Shown here: piece by piece, positions 4,404 to 6,090 of the stretch
Layout of the letters: every line of letters starts with the position of its first letter
How positions within the stretch are numbered: the first letter of the stretch is position 1
Origin: Candidatus Aerophobota bacterium
GTDB taxonomy: Bacteria > Aerophobota > Aerophobia > Aerophobales > B3-G15
NCBI GenBank assembly: GCA_030607765.1
Contig: JAUWJJ010000077.1
Location: 1-6,090, forward strand
DNA length: 6,090 nucleotides
Direction: 5' to 3'
Made by a program: the position numbers and the translations under genes
The notes under the pieces: model-generated
Database searches by the model: none
Seen by the model: only the letters and a program-made list of their open reading frames with translations
Told to the model about the DNA's origin: nothing

Positions 4404-6090
4404 ATGCGATGGAGATTTGATGAAGAGAAGTTAGATGAGGGAAAAATAGCTAAATTAGGAAAACTTGCCCGATTAGCCCGGGGAGATATTTTGAAAATGA
4501 CCACTGTATCCGCCTCAGGTCATCCGGGAGGGTCTATGTCTTCCATAGATATCTATTCAACTTTATATTCCTGTGCTCGGATTTATCCAGATAACCCTTA
4601 TTATCCTGATAGAGATAGGATAATGATTAGTCATGGCCATACCTCCCCTGGAGTTTATGCTACTCTGGGACGTTTAGGGTTTTTTGATATTGACAGTGTC
4701 ATTGCTAATTTCCGAAGAGCAGGTAGCCTTTTTGAAGGACATGTGGAAAGAGATGTTCCAGGGGTGGAATGGGGCACGGGGAACTTAGGGCAGGGTTTAT
4801 CTGCAGGATGTGGTTTTGCTCTGGCCTCTAAGCTTCAAAATAAAAATTTTCAAGTTTTTGTAGTAATGGGTGATGGAGAGCAGTCGAAAGGACAAATTGG
4901 GGAGGCCAGACGTTTTGCCATGAAGTACTCCCTCAATAATCTTACAGTAATCATTGATTGCAACCGCTTACAACTCAGTGGACCTTTAGATGAGATTATG
5001 CCTCAAAGGATAAAGGAAAATTATCTCTCTGATGGATGGCAAGTTCTGGAAATTAACGGTCACAATTATCAAGAAATTTATCAGGCTTTACGAGAGGCGG
5101 TGATGAATAAAGAATTTCCGGTAGCTATTTTAGCTCATACCACTATGGGTAAAGGGGTCTCTTTTATGGAGGATAAATTTGAGTATCATGGAAAGCCCCT
5201 TTCTTTAAAGGATTGGCGGGTAGCCTTATCTGAGCTCGGTTTGAAAGATGATCTTGACAAGTATATTAATCTCAGGAAGAGTTCATCACCTCCTGTTTTG
5301 GAAAAGCCACGCCCTGTAGAAAGTATAAGTATAGAGGTTGGTAGCCCTCATACTTACGGGAAGAAGGATATTACCGACAATCGTAGTGCCTTTGGTAAAG
5401 CTCTTGCCGATATAGCTAAGCTTAACAAGGACAAAGAAGATCGGACTCCCATCGCTGTTTTAGACTGCGATCTTTTAGGTTCGGTGAAAACAGATGAGTT
5501 TGCTGCTGCCTGTCCCCAGAGGTTTTTCCAGGGAGGAATTCAAGAACATAATATGGCAAGCTTAGCTGGCGCTCTCTCTACTCAGGGAGTGGTTACTTTT
5601 TTTGCCGATTTTGGTGTTTTTGGAGTAGATGAGACTTACAATCAACACCGATTAAACGATCTTAACCGGGCTAATTTAAAGCTTGTTTGTACTCACAATG
5701 GAGCTGATGTAGGGCAGGATGGGAAAACTCATCAATGCATCGACTATGCCGGGATAATTAATAACCTTTATGGATACAGGATAATTATTCCTGCTGATCC
5801 CAATCAGACTGACCGGGTAATCCGTTACATTACTACTCAACCAGGGAACTTTTTTATAGGAATGGGCCGAAGTAAATTTCCTGTAATCCTTAATGGAGAA
5901 GGAGAGCCTTTTTTTGCTGGATTCTATGAATTTGTTTATGGGAAGGCAGATGTGGTGAGAAATGGGGATCGAGCAGCTATTATTTCTATGGGGAGTATGC
6001 TACATCGAGCTATCCAGGCCTGGGAAATCTTGAAGGAAAGGGGATACCAGGTAAAGGTAATGAATGTTGCCTGTTTGAGTGATATAGATG
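4404..6090 (+). CDS. tkt: Transketolase, single chain (3' end cut by window edge)
   Basis: Thiamine-diphosphate enzyme that moves two-carbon ketol units between sugar phosphates in the non-oxidative pentose phosphate pathway. 562 codons are visible without a stop; full enzymes have about 620-670 residues. Residues 1 to about 280 form the diphosphate-binding domain: GHPGG at 39-43 (His40), SHGH at 76-79, FEGHVERDVPG at 110-120 (His113), GDGE at 156-159 with metal ligand Asp157, and Asn187 in IIDCN. His262 follows in YHGKPL. The pyrimidine domain (about 325-495) has Arg327, Ser360, catalytic Glu381 in GIQEHNM, His431, Asp439 and His443 in HNGADVGQDGKTHQ, and Arg489. By remembered alignment with the yeast enzyme, these cover the cofactor and sugar-phosphate contacts. 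The C-terminal domain starts near 515 and is incomplete. Many anaerobes split this enzyme into two genes; here the halves are fused. DXP synthase is excluded by the transketolase-type substrate residues. Lys162 stands where a conserved glutamate is usual. Confidence 0.93.
   Translation, partial: MRWRFDEEKLDEGKIAKLGKLARLARGDILKMTTVSASGHPGGSMSSIDIYSTLYSCARIYPDNPYYPDRDRIMISHGHTSPGVYATLGRLGFFDIDSVIANFRRAGSLFEGHVERDVPGVEWGTGNLGQGLSAGCGFALASKLQNKNFQVFVVMGDGEQSKGQIGEARRFAMKYSLNNLTVIIDCNRLQLSGPLDEIMPQRIKENYLSDGWQVLEINGHNYQEIYQALREAVMNKEFPVAILAHTTMGKGVSFMEDKFEYHGKPLSLKDWRVALSELGLKDDLDKYINLRKSSSPPVLEKPRPVESISIEVGSPHTYGKKDITDNRSAFGKALADIAKLNKDKEDRTPIAVLDCDLLGSVKTDEFAAACPQRFFQGGIQEHNMASLAGALSTQGVVTFFADFGVFGVDETYNQHRLNDLNRANLKLVCTHNGADVGQDGKTHQCIDYAGIINNLYGYRIIIPADPNQTDRVIRYITTQPGNFFIGMGRSKFPVILNGEGEPFFAGFYEFVYGKADVVRNGDRAAIISMGSMLHRAIQAWEILKERGYQVKVMNVACLSDID

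Overview
The window carries six protein-coding genes and three short intergenic regions with repeat-like structure. The DNA is AT-rich, with strong AGGAGG-type ribosome sites and TATAAT-type promoters. The gene set (a small [4Fe-4S] ferredoxin, a class II glycerate kinase, a single-chain transketolase) suggests an anaerobic bacterium with fermentative or C1-type central metabolism, perhaps an uncultured lineage. The phylum cannot be fixed from sequence alone. Both ends cut through genes: the 5' end of an NAD+ synthase and the 3' end of a transketolase are missing.

Layout: (1) 2-682 (+), the C-terminal part of NAD+ synthase, meets (2) 659-1438 (-), a HAD-IIB sugar-phosphate-type phosphatase, tail to tail with a 24-bp overlap. 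(3) 1439-1636 is intergenic and holds a likely promoter for the phosphatase and copy A of a dispersed repeat of about 60 bp. (4) 1637-2989 (-), glycerate 2-kinase, and (5) 2986-3852 (-), GalU-type UTP-glucose-1-phosphate uridylyltransferase, form a galU-glycerate kinase operon with a 4-bp ATGA overlap. (6) 3853-4039 is a divergent promoter region. Copy B of the repeat lies between the galU promoter (-) and a candidate ferredoxin promoter (+). (7) 4040-4237 (+) is a 65-residue ferredoxin. (8) 4238-4403 is filled by a nested set of inverted repeats built from the unit ACCCYGYTAG, plus a weak terminator candidate. (9) 4404-6090 (+) is transketolase, open at the window edge.

The genes are mostly central metabolism: NAD+ synthesis, UDP-glucose supply, D-glycerate phosphorylation, electron transfer and the pentose phosphate shuffle. 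GalU, glycerate kinase and a HAD-IIB phosphatase together would fit glucosylglycerate-type turnover, but no glycosyltransferase or hydrolase is present, so this is only a hypothesis. I see no defence system, CRISPR array, phage gene or transposase. The most interesting signals are the two intergenic repeat families, one of which could also form mutually exclusive RNA hairpins just upstream of transketolase.
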